Source: VAZQ01 sp963785745
GTDB lineage: Bacteria > Pseudomonadota > Alphaproteobacteria > Rhizobiales > Xanthobacteraceae
DNA length: 64,000 bases
Reading direction: 5' to 3'
NCBI GenBank assembly: GCA_963785745.1
Contig: CAWAWR010000030.1
Coordinates: forward strand, 111,916-175,915
Shown here one piece after another: positions 9,866 to 17,926 of the stretch. A program made the translations under genes and the position numbers. How positions within the stretch are numbered: position 1 is the first letter of the stretch; each line of letters starts with the position of its first letter. The notes below the pieces were generated by a model. That model had not been told where the DNA came from. It saw only the letters and a program-made list of their open reading frames with translations, and did no database searches.

Positions 9866-11032
9866 TCACTCGGCCGGAGTGATGCTGGCCGGTTCGGCCG
9901 GCGTCCCCGCCGGTTCGGACAGCGCCGTCATCAAATGATCGAGCTTGTGCCCGGCCCGCATCGCCTTGGCGGTCAGGTATCGGCGATTGTCGGCGTTGAC
10001 CGGGCCATGCAGCGGAATCCGTCCGCACACCTCGATCCCGGCCTTGGTCAGCCAATCGAGCTTGGCCGGGTTGTTGGTCATCAGCATCACCCGCGTGCAG
10101 CCCAAAATCTGAAGCATCCGCACGGCGATGCCGTAGTCCCGCTCGTCATCGTCGAAGCCAAGCATGGTGTTGGCGTCGAGCGTGTCGAGTCCGTCATCCT
10201 GCAGCGCGTAGGCGCGCATCTTGTTGGTCAGCCCAAGGCCGCGGCCTTCCTGCTCGAGATAAAGAATAATGCCGCCGCCTTCTTCGTCGAGGCGGGTCAA
10301 GGACAGGCGAAGCTGGTCGCCGCAATCGCAGCGCCGCGAGCCGAACACGTCGCCGGTCAGACAGGCGGAGTGCAGCCGCAACGGTATCGGATGCGTCTTG
10401 TCCGGTTCGCCGACGATGACCGCCGTCGAGCTGCCGCCGATCGCGTCCCGGAAGATCACGAAGCGCGCCGAGATGGCGCCGTTGAGCGGCACGTCGGCTT
10501 CGGCTGCGACCGCGAGCGAATCGATCGCCATGCGTCGGAATTGCAGGACCGCGTCGCTGCCAACGCGCATCAGCACGCCGGTGTTGGCGGCATTCTTCGT
10601 GACATCCGCCACGATCAGCGCCGGCAGTCGCTGCGCAAGCTTGGCCAGCTCGATCGCAGCCGTCGCATTGGTGCCGGCATTCGAAATCTCGGCGGGCGGC
10701 CTGACGCGCACATCGGCGACCAGCGCGAAGAGCGTGGCGGCGTTGGCATTTTCAGGAAGCGCAAGACCGACCGGACCGTTGGCGTCGAGACCGAGCGCTC
10801 GCGCCCGGCTTGCCGTGACGACAACGTGCAACTTCGCTGGCGCGCAAAGCTGCCGGAAGGCAGCCAAGCGCCCATCCGTCATGCCATCAATCGGCAAAGC
10901 CGCCACCGACCCCAAGCGTGAGTTGATGACAACCGGACGTCCGGATCGAAATTCCGACAGCCCCCGCTCAACGGCGATATGATCCGCCGGCCCGAACGGA
11001 TCGGCAGACGCGACACTCTTACTCTCGATCAC
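9866..11032 (-). CDS. ribA: GTP cyclohydrolase II with N-terminal RibB-like extension
   Basis: The C-terminal half has every RibA hallmark: zinc site SACLTGDVFGSRRCDCGDQL, the EQEGRGLGLTNKMRAYALQD segment and ANTMLGFDDDERDYG. It should convert GTP to 2,5-diamino-6-ribosylamino-4(3H)-pyrimidinone 5'-phosphate and formate. The first about 190 residues (IAVERGLSEFRSGRPVVI onward) resemble a degenerate DHBP synthase domain. GTG 11032 is preferred as start because TTGGAGA lies 6 bases upstream and the open frame to 11125 runs into the divergent gene. Its neighbours are not riboflavin biosynthesis genes but a reductase, methyltransferase, glycosyltransferase and PTPS homologue, suggesting a dedicated copy rather than the housekeeping enzyme. 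Confidence 0.93.
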   Translation of the reverse strand: MIESKSVASADPFGPADHIAVERGLSEFRSGRPVVINSRLGSVAALPIDGMTDGRLAAFRQLCAPAKLHVVVTASRARALGLDANGPVGLALPENANAATLFALVADVRVRPPAEISNAGTNATAAIELAKLAQRLPALIVADVTKNAANTGVLMRVGSDAVLQFRRMAIDSLAVAAEADVPLNGAISARFVIFRDAIGGSSTAVIVGEPDKTHPIPLRLHSACLTGDVFGSRRCDCGDQLRLSLTRLDEEGGGIILYLEQEGRGLGLTNKMRAYALQDDGLDTLDANTMLGFDDDERDYGIAVRMLQILGCTRVMLMTNNPAKLDWLTKAGIEVCGRIPLHGPVNADNRRYLTAKAMRAGHKLDHLMTALSEPAGTPAEPASITPAE

Positions 11033-11111
11033 TGACGGTCTCCAACCCCGAACGTGCCCGCCGCTAGCCGGGCATTCAGCGATACTTGACGCCAAAACGG
11101 GCGTTTTCACG
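11033..11111. promoter_or_regulatory. Divergent intergenic region between ribA and the RibD-type gene
   Basis: Only 79 bp separate the preferred ribA start from the first start of the divergent reductase gene, so any promoters for both must lie here or inside the coding ends. I see no clear -35/-10 pair and no FMN-riboswitch-like conserved boxes. Confidence 0.3.
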
Positions 11112-11972
11112 GTGAACCTCTCCAAATATCATGACACGATGGCGACCGATCCGAAAGAACCCCTGAGGCAGGACACCAACAGCGCGGCCAGTGGTGATAA
11201 CCCTGATACGTGGGCTGAAGTTCCTCGGATGCTCCGAGAATCGGATTTTTTACTTCCGCCGCCCTGGCAGGAGGTATTCGGGCCGCTGCGTAAAGGACGG
11301 GTCGACGACATGGTTATCGTCGGCCAGTGCGGGCAATCGATCGACGCCCGAATCGCCACCGCCAGCGGACATTCGCACTACATCAACGGGGCTGCGGGGC
11401 TTGCGCATCTGCATCGCCTGCGCGCGCTGGTGGATGCCGTCGTGGTCGGCGTCGGCACCGCGCTGGCCGACGATCCGCAACTGACCGTCCGTCGCGTTAC
11501 CGGTCCTAATCCGGCTCGCGTGGTGATCGATCCGAACGGCCGTCTTTCGCCGACCGCTCGTTTGCTTGCAGATGATGGCGCATGCCGGCTGGTGATCACC
11601 CGGACGGAAACACCGCTTGCCCTTCCGGGCGGCGTCGAGGTGGTAAAGCTTGCCGCGACGGACGGGCAGCTTGCGCCGGCCGCCGTGCTCGCTGCGCTCG
11701 CGCAGCGCGGCTTCCGCCGCATCCTGATCGAAGGCGGCTCGAACACCGTCTCGCGGTTTCTGGCGGCGGGATGTCTCGACCGGCTGCATGTCATGATCGC
11801 GCCCATGATCATCGGCGCCGGACCGTCGAGCGTCAGCCTTGCACCCATCAATCGGGTCGACGAGGCGATCAAGGCGCCGATGCGCGCCCACATCCTCGGC
11901 GACGAAGTGCTGCTCGATTGCGACCTGTCCGCTCAGCGGATCGGCATCGGCATCGCGAAGAAATCGACGTGA
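11112..11972 (+). CDS. RibD C-terminal (reductase) domain protein
   Basis: 286 residues from GTG 11112; ATG 11139 is an alternative. From about residue 66 it is a pyrimidine reductase / DHFR-like domain: QSIDARIATASGHSHYINGA, HRLRALVDAVVVGVGTALAD, DDPQLTVR, FRRILIEGGSNTVSRFL and HVMIAPMIIGAG. No deaminase domain (no zinc HAE / PCxxxxxC motif) is present. The expected reaction is NADPH reduction of the ribosylamino to the ribitylamino group, here potentially on the non-deaminated RibA product. It is divergent from ribA and convergent with the methyltransferase, with 40 bp of coding overlap at the 3' ends. Confidence 0.9.
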   Translation: MNLSKYHDTMATDPKEPLRQDTNSAASGDNPDTWAEVPRMLRESDFLLPPPWQEVFGPLRKGRVDDMVIVGQCGQSIDARIATASGHSHYINGAAGLAHLHRLRALVDAVVVGVGTALADDPQLTVRRVTGPNPARVVIDPNGRLSPTARLLADDGACRLVITRTETPLALPGGVEVVKLAATDGQLAPAAVLAALAQRGFRRILIEGGSNTVSRFLAAGCLDRLHVMIAPMIIGAGPSSVSLAPINRVDEAIKAPMRAHILGDEVLLDCDLSAQRIGIGIAKKST

Positions 11973-12742
11973 CCGACCCGCATGCTTGAGGAGCCGGCGG
12001 CGACCATGTCCAGGCGACGCGCCACCCAATCCGCCACGCGCTCGTCCGGGAGATCGCCAAGCTCGCCCACGGCATTCGCAAAGCCACGCAGCACTTCGTT
12101 CTGAATCGCCTGGTCGGCTTTGCCGAAGGCCCAGTCGGACGATCCCTCGACGAATGAATAGCCGACGCGCTTGACGACATCGGCCGCGTAGCGCACGGCA
12201 TCGGGCCCGAGCGCCGGGCCAAATCCCTTGTCGCCGTGCTGGTGCCGGTTCACGGCGGCGACGACATCGGCATCGAAGCGATGCGGCGGATCGAAAGAAA
12301 CCCGCCCGTCGTAGCTGAGCGCCGCATAGACCGGCAGCCGTCGCGCTGCCGCTTCGATCATCAGCCGCTCGAGCCAATCCTCGGAAACGAGGTCGAGCAG
12401 CGCCGACGTCGTAATCAGATCGATCGGTCCATCGAGCGCAAGCTCGAGATCGCGCACCAGGTCGACCGCGCGCGCGGCGACGGTGACAGCCGGCGGCCGC
12501 GACAGTGACGCCGCGGTGCCGAGCAATCCGAGGTCGTTGTCGACCAGACGCCAGCTCTGCCGCGCCGGCAGGCGCCCGCTGATCGCCCGAAACGTCGATC
12601 CCGTGCCGCACGCCAGATCGACCACCGCAATCGACCCTTGCCCGCGAAACGCCGCAAGCACGGCGTCGAGGACCGTTGTGTTGCGGGCCGCGAGGTCATA
12701 GGGCTCGCGCAGCGCCAGCCAATCGGATGAGAATCCGCTCAT
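11933..12742 (-). CDS. Class I SAM-dependent methyltransferase
   Basis: 269 residues. The Rossmann-type SAM site is at about residues 39-49 (VVDLACGTGST) with the following acidic residue in LVDNDLG and TTSALLDLVSEDWL as post-IV region. The C-terminal half (SFDPPHRFDADVVAAVNRHQ) is characteristic of this subgroup. Its start overlaps the stop of the glycosyltransferase (ATGA at 12739-12742), so it is the last gene of the MDR-PTPS-GT-methyltransferase operon. The substrate is unknown; the context implies methylation of the pathway product. Confidence 0.88.
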   Translation of the reverse strand: MSGFSSDWLALREPYDLAARNTTVLDAVLAAFRGQGSIAVVDLACGTGSTFRAISGRLPARQSWRLVDNDLGLLGTAASLSRPPAVTVAARAVDLVRDLELALDGPIDLITTSALLDLVSEDWLERLMIEAAARRLPVYAALSYDGRVSFDPPHRFDADVVAAVNRHQHGDKGFGPALGPDAVRYAADVVKRVGYSFVEGSSDWAFGKADQAIQNEVLRGFANAVGELGDLPDERVADWVARRLDMVAAGSSSMRVGHVDFFAMPMPIR

Positions 12743-13788
12743 GCAACCAAGTCCAAGGCTTGCGAGAACTGCCGGCCGGCGTCGTCCCAGGTCGGAAGCG
12801 CCGCCGCCGCAGCCCGCGCGCCGGCGGTGAGGCGCGCACGTTCGGCGGAATCGCCGATCAGCCGCTTCAAGGTCGATGTGAGCTCGCCGACATTGTCCGG
12901 TGGCACCAGCACTCCGGCGCCGGACGGCACCGCTTCCGGAATCGCGCCCGCGGTGGTGCCCACCACCGGCAGCCCGTGCGCGATCGCCTCGGTATAGGCC
13001 ATGCCGTAGCCTTCGTAGCGGGACGGCAGCACGAACAGGTCGGACGCCGCATAGAGGCTCGTCAACCGCTCGGCCGACACGACGCCGGCAAGCTCCACGC
13101 GATCAGCGAGAGGCAGCGATGCGATCTGCTCCGTCAGCGCCGCCGCGGCCGCGGGACTTCGGCCGGGATCGCCGGCAATCACCAGCCGCCACGGAAGATC
13201 CGGAATCTGGCCCAGCGCCGCGATCAGCACGTCATAGCCCTTGCGGGGCACGATCGAGCCGACGGCCAGGAGATTGACGACGTCGCCGCCGGCGCGTTCG
13301 GCAAGCGGAACGCGATCGTTGCCCGGCAGCACGACGCTCAGCTCCGGCTCCGGCACGCCAAAATCCTTCGCCAGAATCCGCGCCGTCGTCGCGCTGGTGG
13401 TGATGACGCGACGGGCGAAGGACAATGCGTAGCGCTCGGTGATCTTGAATTTGGAGATCTCCCACGCGGGCAGACCGGTCTCAAGCGCCAACGGATGGTG
13501 AACCAGCGCCACCAATTTGTGCGACTGGTGCAGCGCTTCGGCGGTCTCGCTCATCACGCCGAAGGCCAATCCGTCGATGACGAGGAGGCGGCCGGTCGGC
13601 GCCGCGGCAAGCTGGCGATGCGCCTCCGCAAGCTCCGCGCCCGTGGCGCGCGGAAAGCTCGCACCGAGATCGAGGACCTCGACCTGCCATCCGGTCTTCG
13701 CCAGCTCCGCGACGATACGCCGATCATAGACGTAACCGCCGGTCGGGGTCGACAGGTCGCCCGGCACCGCGAATACCACCTGCTTCAT
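12739..13788 (-). CDS. Glycosyltransferase family 4
   Basis: 349 residues with the GT-B fold layout. The N-terminal domain begins MKQVVFAVPGDLSTPTGGYVYD; the C-terminal nucleotide-sugar domain carries LLAVGSIVPRKGYDVLIAAL, then LFVLPSRYEGYGMAYTEAIA, the E-x7-E retaining GT4 motif, and GTTAGAIPEAVP. It probably transfers a sugar from a nucleotide or lipid donor to a small acceptor. Both ends overlap neighbouring genes by ATGA, indicating tight translational coupling with the PTPS homologue and the methyltransferase, so the acceptor is plausibly the pterin- or pyrimidine-type product of this cluster. Confidence 0.92.
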   Translation of the reverse strand: MKQVVFAVPGDLSTPTGGYVYDRRIVAELAKTGWQVEVLDLGASFPRATGAELAEAHRQLAAAPTGRLLVIDGLAFGVMSETAEALHQSHKLVALVHHPLALETGLPAWEISKFKITERYALSFARRVITTSATTARILAKDFGVPEPELSVVLPGNDRVPLAERAGGDVVNLLAVGSIVPRKGYDVLIAALGQIPDLPWRLVIAGDPGRSPAAAAALTEQIASLPLADRVELAGVVSAERLTSLYAASDLFVLPSRYEGYGMAYTEAIAHGLPVVGTTAGAIPEAVPSGAGVLVPPDNVGELTSTLKRLIGDSAERARLTAGARAAAAALPTWDDAGRQFSQALDLVA

Positions 13789-14186
13789 CGCAGCGGGGCC
13801 TCATACCAGGCCCGCGCGCTCGGCGACTCCGCCACCGTGACACGGATCGACGACAGTTCGCCGCCCGGACGGCCGAGGCCGCCGGTGCGTGCCGCATCCG
13901 CCAGCAGGTCGTAGACGTATCTGGTGATGAATTCGGTGGTCGTGTTCACCCCCTTGAATTGGGGCAGATCGTCGAGATTGCGGTAGTTGAGCGGTTTGAG
14001 CGCTGCCTTAAGAACGTCATGGGCGCGTCCGATATCGACCACGATGCCGTTCTCATCGAGCCGGTCGGAAAAGAACGCGACGCGGACCACGAAAGTCGCG
14101 CCGTGCAATTCCTGCGCGGGACCGAACACGGCGCCACGGAACGAATGGGCAATCATGATCTGGTCGGAGACTTCAACCGCGTACAA
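13785..14186 (-). CDS. 6-pyruvoyltetrahydropterin synthase / QueD-like protein with altered active site
   Basis: 133 residues. The start is a TTG at 14186, chosen because GGAGGT lies about 5 bases upstream and homology to QueD begins here (YAVEVSDQIMIAHSF). The fold is clear: DENGIVVDIGRAHDVLK, LNYRNLDDLPQF, TTTEFITRYVYDLL, VTVAESPSARAWYE. Compared with E. coli QueD, the zinc histidine of AHSF is kept. The HGH motif reads HGA and the catalytic cysteine (KCGRLHGH in QueD) is replaced (PAQELHGA). A standard lyase mechanism is therefore doubtful. It lies within an operon with glycosyl- and methyltransferase genes, ATGA-coupled to the former. Confidence 0.85.
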   Translation of the reverse strand: MYAVEVSDQIMIAHSFRGAVFGPAQELHGATFVVRVAFFSDRLDENGIVVDIGRAHDVLKAALKPLNYRNLDDLPQFKGVNTTTEFITRYVYDLLADAARTGGLGRPGGELSSIRVTVAESPSARAWYEAPLR

Positions 14187-14214
14187 GGAACACCTCCGTT
14201 CGCCAAGTTCTTCG

Positions 14215-15183
14215 CTACGCCTGAGGATAGCGGATAAGCGGGCAGCGTGCGTCCGCATCCGCCGCAAGCAGCGCCGGCAGGCGCTCCGGCAGGTCCGCGA
14301 AGTCGACGGGCGGCGCGAGCAGCGCGTCGAGCGCGGGATCGTCGAGCAGCGCGAGCGCGGCCGACAGTCGTTGATGGTACGTCCAGCGCGGCCGATGGGA
14401 TGCAGCGACCTTGCCGACCTGGCTGGAAAGCAGCCGCAGCCGCCGGCTATGGAAGGCCTGGCCGAGCGGCGCGGCGACGTCGCCGCTGCCGTACCAGCTC
14501 AGCTCGACGACGGCGCCCTCCTCGCCGGCAATGCGGAGCGCGGTGGCGAGGCCGGCCGCGCTGGCGCTGGCATGGAAGACGACGTCACAGTTCTCGGGCG
14601 CCTTGTCGGGCGTCGCAAAATTTGCGCCGAGCGCCTGCGCAAGCGCCGCGCGGCCGGTCGACACGTCGATGACGGTCACGTTGGTGCCCGGCATCCGCGC
14701 GCACAAGCGCGCGACCAGAAGCCCGACCACACCGCCGCCGACCACGGCGATCCGATCCGCCGGGCCGGGCGCGCCGTCCCAGACCGCGTTGAGCGCGGTC
14801 TCCATGTTGGCGGCGAGCACCGCGCGCTGCGGCGGCACGTTGTCCGGCACCGTCGCCGCTGCGGCCTCCGGCACGACGAACTCGTTCTGGTGCGGATGCA
14901 GGACAAAAACGGTTCGTCCGCGATCCGCCCCCTCCTCCACCGTGCCGACGATCGAGTAGCCGTATTTGACCGGATGCGGAAACGCGCCGCCCATGAACGG
15001 CGCGCGCATGCGCTCGAACTCGCTGTCCGGCACGCGCCCCTCGAACACCAGCCGCTCGGTGCCGCGGCTGACGGCGCCAAATCGCGCACGCACGCGCAAT
15101 TCCCCGGCGCCCGGTGCAGCCACCATCTCGTCGCGCAATTCGGCGCGCTTTTTACCGACGTACCAGAGTGCTTTTGGCGCCAT
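14215..15183 (-). CDS. MDR-type zinc-binding-like alcohol dehydrogenase
   Basis: 322 residues. The N-terminal GroES-like domain contains GELRVRARFGAVSRGTERL and HPVKYGYSIVG; the NAD(P) Rossmann domain has DRIAVVGGGVVGLLVARLC. The usual catalytic and structural zinc cysteine clusters are not evident, resembling the sugar/bacteriochlorophyllide-type MDR subgroup. It is the first gene of the operon leading into the PTPS homologue (29-bp gap) and likely oxidises or reduces an alcohol or carbonyl on the pathway intermediate. It is divergent from opgH with 61 bp between. Confidence 0.85.
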   Translation of the reverse strand: MAPKALWYVGKKRAELRDEMVAAPGAGELRVRARFGAVSRGTERLVFEGRVPDSEFERMRAPFMGGAFPHPVKYGYSIVGTVEEGADRGRTVFVLHPHQNEFVVPEAAAATVPDNVPPQRAVLAANMETALNAVWDGAPGPADRIAVVGGGVVGLLVARLCARMPGTNVTVIDVSTGRAALAQALGANFATPDKAPENCDVVFHASASAAGLATALRIAGEEGAVVELSWYGSGDVAAPLGQAFHSRRLRLLSSQVGKVAASHRPRWTYHQRLSAALALLDDPALDALLAPPVDFADLPERLPALLAADADARCPLIRYPQA

Positions 15184-15244
15184 ATCTGCGTTCTAACGTC
15201 ATGCCCGCAATTGGGAAATTGAGCTATATCCATATACGCTGGAA

Positions 15245-17035
15245 ATGAAAGCCATGCTGGAACGCCGCTCCGCCGAAGCCTTAACCGATGCGCCGCCCAC
15301 CGGCCGGCGGACCCTTTTCTTCACGCTGGTCGGCCTGTCGATGGCGGGCTCGATCTGGCTTTGCGCCTACGCCTTGTCGGCGGGCGGATTCGGCCCCGGC
15401 GACCTGCTGCTGGTCACGCTGTTCACGGTGACGCTGCCGTGGATGGTCATCGGCTTCTGGAACGCGACTATCGGCTTCATCATCATGCGCTTCGCCCGGG
15501 ATCCGGTCGCGGCGGTGACGCCGTCGGCGGGCCGCGTCTCGGGGCGCGAGCCGATCGTGGCATCGACCGCCATCCTGGTCTGCATCCGCGACGAGCCACC
15601 GGAACGCGTCATCCGGCACATCGCGCCGATGATCGAAGGGCTGATGAAGCGCGCGGTCGCGCAACAGTTCCACGTCTATGTGCTGAGCGACACCAGCGAC
15701 CTTGCGCATGCCGCCATCGAGAGCAGGCATTTCTCGGAGTTGGCGAACGCCTGGCGCGGGCGCATTGCGCTCACCTATCGCCGCCGCGAAATGAATACCG
15801 GCTTCAAGGCCGGCAACATCCGCGATTTCTGCGACCGCTGGGGCGAGCAGCATGACTTCGCCCTGACGCTGGACGCCGACAGCCTGATGACCGCCGATGC
15901 CGTGCTTCGTCTCGTGCGCGTCATGCAGGCCAATCCGCAGCTCGGCATCCTGCAAAGCCTGGTCATCGGCATGCCGTCGACCAGCGCCTTTGCGCGCATC
16001 TTCCAGTTCGGCATGCGTCTCGGGATGCGCTCCTACACCATCGGCAGCGCCTGGTGGCAGGGTGACTGCGGGCCCTACTGGGGTCACAACGCCATCGTCC
16101 GGATCGCGCCGTTCGTGATGCACTGCCAACTGCCGGTTCTCCCCAAGGGCGCGCTCATCGACGGCCACATCCTCAGCCACGATCAGGTCGAAGCGGTGCT
16201 GATGCGGCGCGCGGGTTACGAGGTGCGCGTGATGCCGGAGGAAGGCGCGAGCTTCGAGCAGAATCCGCCGACGCTGATCGAGTTCATCCGCCGGGACCTG
16301 CGCTGGTGCCAGGGCAACATGCAGTACTGGCACTTCCTGGTGATGCCGGGCCTCAAATGGGTCAGCCGCTACCAGCTCGCGTTCGCCCTGCTGATGTTCC
16401 TCGGCTCGCCGGGATGGATCGGATTGCTGGTGTTCGGTTCGATCGGGGTCGCGTTCGCCGGCTCCGGCCACGCCTTCATCCGCCCCAATGCCGGCCTCGC
16501 CGTGTTCATCCTTGTTCTGGTGATGTGGTTCGCGCCGAAGATCGCGACCGTGATCGACGTGCTGACGCGACCGGCGCTGCGGCGCAGCTTTGGCGGCGGC
16601 TTCCGCTTCGTCGCCGGCGTCGTGATCGAGACGACCTTCTTCGTGCTGCTGGCGCCGATCATGTGGTTCTCGCACACCATATTCCTGGCGCGGCTGCTGG
16701 CCGGCCGTTCGGTCGGCTGGGGCGCGCAGGCGCGCGACGACCATCAGGTGCCGTGGTCGCTGGCCGCCCGGCAATTGTGGCCGCACACGCTGCTCGGAGC
16801 GTCCACGCTCGGCTTGCTGGCGCTGACCGTGCCGGCGGCGATCCCCTACGCCCTGTTCGTCGCCGGCGGACCGTTGCTGTCGATCCCGCTCGCGGTCGTC
16901 ACGGCGTCGCCGGCGCTCGGCCGCGCCATGGTGCGGATCGGGCTCGGACGCCTGCCCGAGGAAATCGCCCCGCCCCACGAAATGGCGGCGCTCGCCCTGC
17001 CGGCAGTCGAGCTCGCGGCCGGACAGCGCGCGTGA
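15245..17035 (+). CDS. opgH: Glucans biosynthesis glucosyltransferase, OpgH/MdoH family
   Basis: 596 residues, shorter than E. coli OpgH (about 850) but normal for alphaproteobacterial versions. It is a membrane GT2 with two N-terminal helices, then the catalytic loop with FALTLDADSLM (DxD), WWQGDCGPYWGHNAIVR, HILSHDQVEA and RRDLRWCQGNMQYW (QxxRW-like), followed by several membrane helices. It synthesises the beta-1,2-glucan backbone of osmoregulated periplasmic glucans from UDP-glucose. No opgG partner is adjacent. Its stop overlaps the GTG of an FkbM methyltransferase (GTGA), so the two are coupled. Confidence 0.92.
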   Translation: MKAMLERRSAEALTDAPPTGRRTLFFTLVGLSMAGSIWLCAYALSAGGFGPGDLLLVTLFTVTLPWMVIGFWNATIGFIIMRFARDPVAAVTPSAGRVSGREPIVASTAILVCIRDEPPERVIRHIAPMIEGLMKRAVAQQFHVYVLSDTSDLAHAAIESRHFSELANAWRGRIALTYRRREMNTGFKAGNIRDFCDRWGEQHDFALTLDADSLMTADAVLRLVRVMQANPQLGILQSLVIGMPSTSAFARIFQFGMRLGMRSYTIGSAWWQGDCGPYWGHNAIVRIAPFVMHCQLPVLPKGALIDGHILSHDQVEAVLMRRAGYEVRVMPEEGASFEQNPPTLIEFIRRDLRWCQGNMQYWHFLVMPGLKWVSRYQLAFALLMFLGSPGWIGLLVFGSIGVAFAGSGHAFIRPNAGLAVFILVLVMWFAPKIATVIDVLTRPALRRSFGGGFRFVAGVVIETTFFVLLAPIMWFSHTIFLARLLAGRSVGWGAQARDDHQVPWSLAARQLWPHTLLGASTLGLLALTVPAAIPYALFVAGGPLLSIPLAVVTASPALGRAMVRIGLGRLPEEIAPPHEMAALALPAVELAAGQRA

Positions 17036-17799
17036 CCCTGCTCGACAAGTGGCGGACGCTGCGCGGCGTCGTCCGCTCGCTGCGCATCTATTATGGCCGC
17101 GGCGCACGACGCGGCGAGATGGACAGCCTCTATCGACAGTTTGTTCGTGCGAACGATCTTGTGTTCGACGTCGGCGCCCATGTCGGTGACCGGATCGCGT
17201 CCTTCCGGCGGCTCGGCGCGCGCGTGGTCGCGGTCGAGCCCCAACCCGCGCTGGCGCGCACATTGAAGCTGATCTACGGCCGCGACCGCGCCGTGGCCCT
17301 CGAGCCGGTGGCGGTCGGACGCAGCGCGGGATCGGTCGACCTCAAGGTCAATCCCACCAACCCGACGGTGTCGAGCGCCTCCGATGCTTTCATCAAGGCC
17401 GCCGACGGCGCGCCGGGCTGGGAAGGTCAGCAATGGTCGAAGACCGTGCGCGTGCCGGTCACCACGCTGGACGCCTTGATCGACCGGCACGGGTTGCCGT
17501 CCTTCATCAAGCTCGACGTCGAGGGGTTCGAAGTCGAAGCCTTGGCCGGCCTGACGCAGCCCGTGCCCGCTTTGTCATTTGAGTTCACGACCATCCAGCG
17601 CGAGCTGGCCGTGGCCGGCATCGAGCGCTGCGTGACGCTCGGGTTCCGGCTCTACAATGCCGCGCTCGGCGAAAGCCAGGCGCTGGCTCATGCCGAATGG
17701 CAGGATGCTCGCGGCATCGCAAACTGGCTCGCGGCGCTGCCGATGAGCGCCAATTCGGGCGACATCTACGCCGTTCGGACCGGCTTGACCCGGGATTGA
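17032..17799 (+). CDS. FkbM family methyltransferase
   Basis: 255 residues from a GTG overlapping the opgH stop. The SAM site is LVFDVGAHVGDRIASF (about residues 42-57), followed by VVAVEPQPALARTL, and the FkbM signature TTLDALIDRHG...FIKLDVEGFEVEAL. This family methylates O-groups of sugars and lipids. Coupling to OpgH suggests modification of periplasmic glucan, but this is inference. Confidence 0.92.
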   Translation: MTLLDKWRTLRGVVRSLRIYYGRGARRGEMDSLYRQFVRANDLVFDVGAHVGDRIASFRRLGARVVAVEPQPALARTLKLIYGRDRAVALEPVAVGRSAGSVDLKVNPTNPTVSSASDAFIKAADGAPGWEGQQWSKTVRVPVTTLDALIDRHGLPSFIKLDVEGFEVEALAGLTQPVPALSFEFTTIQRELAVAGIERCVTLGFRLYNAALGESQALAHAEWQDARGIANWLAALPMSANSGDIYAVRTGLTRD

Positions 17800-17926
17800 G
17801 GCGTGCCGGCCGGACCAGCGAGACCGCCTGCGTCTCACCGGTTTGGCAGCTCTGAAACTCATATTTAACCGTTCAGGTGCAAGAAATTACTGACGAATTG
17901 CGCAATCGCAGCCGCGATCGAGGGGC

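Noticed and set aside
9836..10921. 361-residue plus-strand frame antisense to ribA
   Set aside because: Shadow of a strongly conserved gene.
11033..11111. FMN riboswitch upstream of ribA
   Set aside because: The 79-bp gap is too short and lacks the conserved AGGAT..AGGGC-type boxes.
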